DNA of 15,696 bases from contig CAZPBN010000034.1 of assembly GCA_964584935.1 (NCBI GenBank), positions 1 to 15,696 of the forward strand. The letters run 5' to 3'. Source of the stretch: CAZPBN01 sp964584935 (GTDB lineage: Bacteria > Acidobacteriota > Aminicenantia > Aminicenantales > Aminicenantaceae). This document shows, piece after piece, positions 12,874 through 15,696 of this stretch. The notes beneath the pieces were generated by a model. That model saw only the letters and a program-made list of their open reading frames with translations, was not told the origin of the DNA and did no database searches. Position 1 is the stretch's first letter, and each line of letters starts with the position of its first letter. A program made the position numbers and the translations under genes.

Positions 12874-14880
12874 TTATTTGATTTTGATCTCTTCGGTAAT
12901 CATGTTCATCCGCAGTTCTCTGGCTGCACCTGGTTTGATTTCTATCTCTTTGGAGATGTCCTTGCCCAGCCGTTCACTAACGAATTGAATGGTGTGTTTT
13001 CCTTCGGTGATTTCTATGGTCTTTATGGGAGGAACTTCTCCGACAGATTTTCCATCCACAAACACCTCAGCATAAGGCTGCACAATAACATTCACTTTTA
13101 CATTCTCCAGCTTTTTCAGACTGTATGTCTTTTGAACGTTGGATTCCAAATTAATTGACTCCGATGTGGATTTGTATCCATCTTTACTAATTCTAATTCT
13201 ATACTGACCAATAGACAATTGCATTTGAACCGGGGATTTTCCTGCCGCTTTCCCATCAATAAAAACACTGGCATTGGAAGGATTTGTATTAATGGAGACA
13301 CTGTATTTGGCTTCTTTTAGAGTGTAATGTTTAGAAAAGGTTTTTCCGGCTTCGATCTCAATCGTGTCCGTTTTTTCATTAAATCCAGGAGTTCCTCTTA
13401 TTCTTATTTTATGCTTACCAGGATCAACATTGTATTTAACCGGCGTTTTTCCAATGCGTTTGTTATCAATAAATAATTCGGCACCTCGAGGATTGGAGCT
13501 GATCTCGACGCTCCCATAAGTTGGAGTAACCGCTTTACTCTCTTCGGGAGGTTTTTCAGAGCTTTTTTTAGGTTCTTTTGAAACAACAGAAGAAGGCTTT
13601 TCTTCTCTATCTGTTTTTTCAGTGACTTCTTCTTTGCTTTTTTCAGGAACTTCAACCACCGGTTTTTCCTCAGTTTCTTTAGGTTCCTCTTTATCTCCAG
13701 CCTGTTTTCCCTCCTTAGTTGCAATTTTTGCCGGTTGTTCCTTTTGAACAAGACCTTCTTCACCTGATTTGTTATGGTTGAAGTAGAAATATCCTGCTAT
13801 GATCAGTGCTCCCAAAAGTACAATTCCTATCACCGGGACGTATCGGAATTTCTTGCTGGGTTCGGTTTTCTCTTTTTTGACTTTACTTCTTTTTTTTCTT
13901 GGTGGAATAATTTCTTTTGTTGAGGGAATCCTTTTTTCTATATTCTCTAAATCCACTAAAAGTTCCCTTGGATCTTGATACCTTTTTTCTCTGTCCTTTT
14001 CCAGGCATTTCAATATGATGCGGTTCAATTCATCAGGTATCTGAATATTCAGTTCTCGCGGTGCCTGGGGGACTTCGTTTTTATGCTTTAAGGCGACACT
14101 GAAAGGGGTATTTCCTTTAAAAGGAACATCACCGGTTACCATTTCATAGATGATAATACCCAGTGAATAAATATCAGTGCGCTTATCAACATCTTTTCCC
14201 TCCACCTGTTCCGGGGACATGTAATCCGGAGTTCCAATCATGACACCTGTTTCCGTAATCCCTTCAGCCACCAAGGAACGGGCTATCCCAAAATCCATGA
14301 TTTTGGCATCCCCTTCCTGATCTATCATTATATTCTGGGGTTTCAAATCACGATGCAAAATCCCAATCTGGTGGGCTTCAGACAATCCCTTGCAAATCTG
14401 TTTGGCTATCTTGACTGCTTTTCCCGTACTCAAAGGACCCACTCTTCGAATCGTGGTCTTTAAGTCTTCTCCCGAAACATATTCCATTGTTATGAACCGC
14501 GTCTCTTTCTCTCTTCCTATATGATACATACGGCATACGTTTTTATGGGAAATCTTCCGGGCCATCCTGAGCTCATTTCTGAACCGAGTTATGGTTTTTT
14601 CATCTGTGGAAATTTCCGGTTTGAGGACTTTGAGAGCTATTTTTTCATCAATCTCTTTATCAATCGCTTTGAACACTCTTCCCATGCCTCCGCTCCCCAC
14701 TTCTTCGACTATTTGATATCTGCCAGCAAAAGAATCTCCCGCTGATAACTCCTGGAAGGTGCTTTGTAAAGTTTCTGTTCTTGAATAACCGTCTGTTTCT
14801 GAAGAGGCGAGATAGGCTCCGCAATTTCCGCAAAACTTTGTATTATCCGGATTGTCATACTGACACTTAGGACATTTCAT
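12874..14880 (-). CDS. Zn-ribbon, Ser/Thr receptor kinase with three PEGA domains
   Basis: A 668-residue membrane kinase. An N-terminal zinc ribbon has C3, C6, C17 and C20. The Hanks-type kinase domain (about 55-315) is intact: glycine loop GSGGMG (62-67), Lys84, Glu103, HRDLKPQN (176-183), DFG (196-198), and an activation loop ending GTPDYMSPEQ (216-225). A basic juxtamembrane stretch (327-344) precedes one transmembrane helix (about 346-367). The external part has a Lys/Glu/Pro linker (373-453) and three PEGA repeats (456-522, 525-590, 593-660); the first two contain a G-K-T/S-P-V turn. Kinase and zinc ribbon are cytosolic. PEGA domains are thought to contact envelope polymers, so an envelope-sensing kinase is the likely role; targets are unknown. 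A GAGGA ribosome site precedes the ATG. Divergent from the baeRF-like gene. Confidence 0.95.
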   Translation of the reverse strand: MKCPKCQYDNPDNTKFCGNCGAYLASSETDGYSRTETLQSTFQELSAGDSFAGRYQIVEEVGSGGMGRVFKAIDKEIDEKIALKVLKPEISTDEKTITRFRNELRMARKISHKNVCRMYHIGREKETRFITMEYVSGEDLKTTIRRVGPLSTGKAVKIAKQICKGLSEAHQIGILHRDLKPQNIMIDQEGDAKIMDFGIARSLVAEGITETGVMIGTPDYMSPEQVEGKDVDKRTDIYSLGIIIYEMVTGDVPFKGNTPFSVALKHKNEVPQAPRELNIQIPDELNRIILKCLEKDREKRYQDPRELLVDLENIEKRIPSTKEIIPPRKKRSKVKKEKTEPSKKFRYVPVIGIVLLGALIIAGYFYFNHNKSGEEGLVQKEQPAKIATKEGKQAGDKEEPKETEEKPVVEVPEKSKEEVTEKTDREEKPSSVVSKEPKKSSEKPPEESKAVTPTYGSVEISSNPRGAELFIDNKRIGKTPVKYNVDPGKHKIRIRGTPGFNEKTDTIEIEAGKTFSKHYTLKEAKYSVSINTNPSNASVFIDGKAAGKSPVQMQLSIGQYRIRISKDGYKSTSESINLESNVQKTYSLKKLENVKVNVIVQPYAEVFVDGKSVGEVPPIKTIEITEGKHTIQFVSERLGKDISKEIEIKPGAARELRMNMITEEIKIK

Positions 14881-14917
14881 TTCTTCCTCACCTTTATGAA
14901 TTACTCAGAATAACAAA

Positions 14918-14946
14918 TAAATATCAGTTTTTATAAATCTTGTCAA
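14918..14946 (-). promoter_or_regulatory. Candidate promoter of the receptor kinase
   Basis: Perfect TTGACA (-35, 14941-14946) on the minus strand, 17-nt spacer, and a poor -10 TATTTA (14918-14923). The leader would be about 30 nt. Confidence 0.45.
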
Positions 14947-14972
14947 CGGAAACAAAGAAAAGAAGGAGTCAA

Positions 14973-15174
14973 GTCTTGATTCGAGACCTTTTTTTGTTGA
15001 AACAAATTTGAGATCAAATTAAACTTGATGACATCTCTCTAATAAAAACAAAGCCCAGAATCCATCAGGAATTAGAAATGAGCAGACCACAATGGGGAAA
15101 GCTCTAAAACTTCATTATTCAACTATTAGTAAAATCGTTGGAAGAAAATTAAAGGAAAAGCCTCAATTCAAGAC
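14973..15174. repeat. Non-coding segment flanked by inverted GTCTTGA repeats
   Basis: The left arm (14973-14992) and the reverse complement of the right arm (15156-15174) share the gapped consensus GTCTTGA, TT, GAG, C, TTTT. They bracket about 160 bp of AT-rich DNA with no gene. Inside is a perfect 7-bp dyad, AATTTGA/TCAAATT (15005-15020, 2-nt centre). The segment lies in the 421-bp gap between divergent genes. It could be a decayed miniature inverted-repeat element or two copies of a small palindromic repeat. No target-site duplication is evident. Confidence 0.35.
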
Positions 15175-15197
15175 CCGCATTTTTCACTTTTCATTTC

Positions 15198-15226
15198 TTG
15201 ACAAAAGGAAGCTCTATTCTTATTTT
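15198..15226 (+). promoter_or_regulatory. Promoter of the baeRF-like gene
   Basis: Perfect TTGACA (15198-15203), 17-nt spacer, TATTTT (15221-15226, 4 of 6). Transcription would start near 15233, leaving a leader of about 69 nt that ends in a strong GAGGAGG ribosome site. Confidence 0.55.
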
Positions 15227-15301
15227 AATACTGCGTGATTCACTCATATTATCAGCAACTTCCAACTCAAAACTTAAAATTTCTATCATTGAGGAGGTTA
15301 G

Positions 15302-15696
15302 ATGAAACTTATAAACAGGGAGCAAATTGAAAATCTTTCCAAATTCCAAGGAAAAACATTTCTGACAACGTCTTATTTTCTGGATACAGATAAAAGCCGG
15401 CTGACAAAAAAAGAAATTATTCTATCCGGAAAGAATTTAATCCGAAATGGTCATACAAAACTTAAAGACTTGAATTTGAGCAAAGAGAAGGAAGAATCTG
15501 CCCTTATGGATCTAGATAAAATAAGTGATTTTTGCTCCCCAAATCAAGCATCTTTTGAGTCTCAGGGACTTGCTATTTTTTCATGTTCAGAAGAAAACTT
15601 CTGGCAGGTTTTTGAACTGCCGGATGCTCCCAGAAATTTGGTGATATTCGATAGAAATCCCTATGTCCGGCCCCTTTCGGCAATTCTTAATGAATA
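15302..15696 (+). CDS. baeRF/VLRF1-type release-factor-like protein, 5' part only
   Basis: An open frame of 131 codons begins at ATG 15302, with GAGGAGG four bases upstream, and runs off the window. The N-terminus MKLINREQIENLSKFQ, then SYFLDTDKSRLTKKE, and above all the segment FELPDAPRNLVIFDRNPYVR (residues about 104-123) followed by PLSAILNE resemble the bacterial/archaeal eRF1-like (baeRF) superfamily related to Vms1/ANKZF1. These proteins act on peptidyl-tRNA or stalled ribosomes, or are uncharacterised. The catalytic loop with its conserved Gln would lie beyond the window, so activity cannot be judged. It is divergent from the receptor kinase. Confidence 0.65.
   Translation, partial: MKLINREQIENLSKFQGKTFLTTSYFLDTDKSRLTKKEIILSGKNLIRNGHTKLKDLNLSKEKEESALMDLDKISDFCSPNQASFESQGLAIFSCSEENFWQVFELPDAPRNLVIFDRNPYVRPLSAILNE

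Overview
The window is AT-rich (about 40% GC by eye) and comes from a bacterium with an outer membrane: it carries lipoprotein signal peptides, an OstA/LptD-like beta-barrel and several exported proteins. A Zn-ribbon Ser/Thr kinase with PEGA repeats, a PEGA/FGE-sulfatase-fold protein, an S9 peptidase, a B12-type radical SAM protein, a DUF5683 protein and a baeRF-type release-factor homologue together suggest Acidobacteriota/Aminicenantota-like candidate phyla. That placement is inference; there is no rRNA or marker gene here.

Layout. 1-483 has no gene. It holds an outward-facing promoter at the left edge and two families of short tandem repeats. 484-2535 (-) is an exported S9 prolyl-oligopeptidase-type peptidase. 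2536-2972 is non-coding and filled with degenerate 7-nt-period repeats plus a GC hairpin. 2973-4478 (-) is a compact unit: a consensus sigma70 promoter, tRNA-Leu(CAG), then a radical SAM gene whose ATG lies only 6 nt after the tRNA CCA. 4396-4699 holds dispersed hairpin elements. 7724-4700 (-) is a three-gene operon with stop/start overlaps: five-repeat beta-propeller lipoprotein, LptD-like barrel, small lipoprotein. 7725-8171 is a divergent intergenic region with promoters and decayed palindromes. 8172-8840 (+) is an exported protein I do not recognise.

From 14880 leftwards on the minus strand lie a Zn-ribbon/kinase/TM/three-PEGA receptor kinase, a stand-alone pyruvate-kinase C-terminal-domain protein (COG1751-like), a 782-residue TPR/TM/PEGA/FGE-fold protein, and a DUF5683 membrane protein that converges on the 222-aa gene with 8 nt between stop codons. 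At the right edge (+), divergent from the kinase, starts a baeRF/VLRF1-type protein cut by the window end.

Most genes concern the envelope: export, lipoproteins, outer-membrane barrels and transmembrane signalling. The best candidates for something undescribed are (1) purine-rich degenerate 7-nt repeat arrays beginning directly at, or lying shortly after, the stop codons of three genes, (2) the propeller-lipoprotein/LptD-like/lipoprotein operon, (3) the tRNA-Leu/radical SAM mRNA with almost no leader, bracketed by inverted copies of a 35-nt element, and (4) the PEGA/FGE protein with a roughly 125-residue disordered insert inside one domain. Promoter calls rest on -35/-10 matches read by eye.
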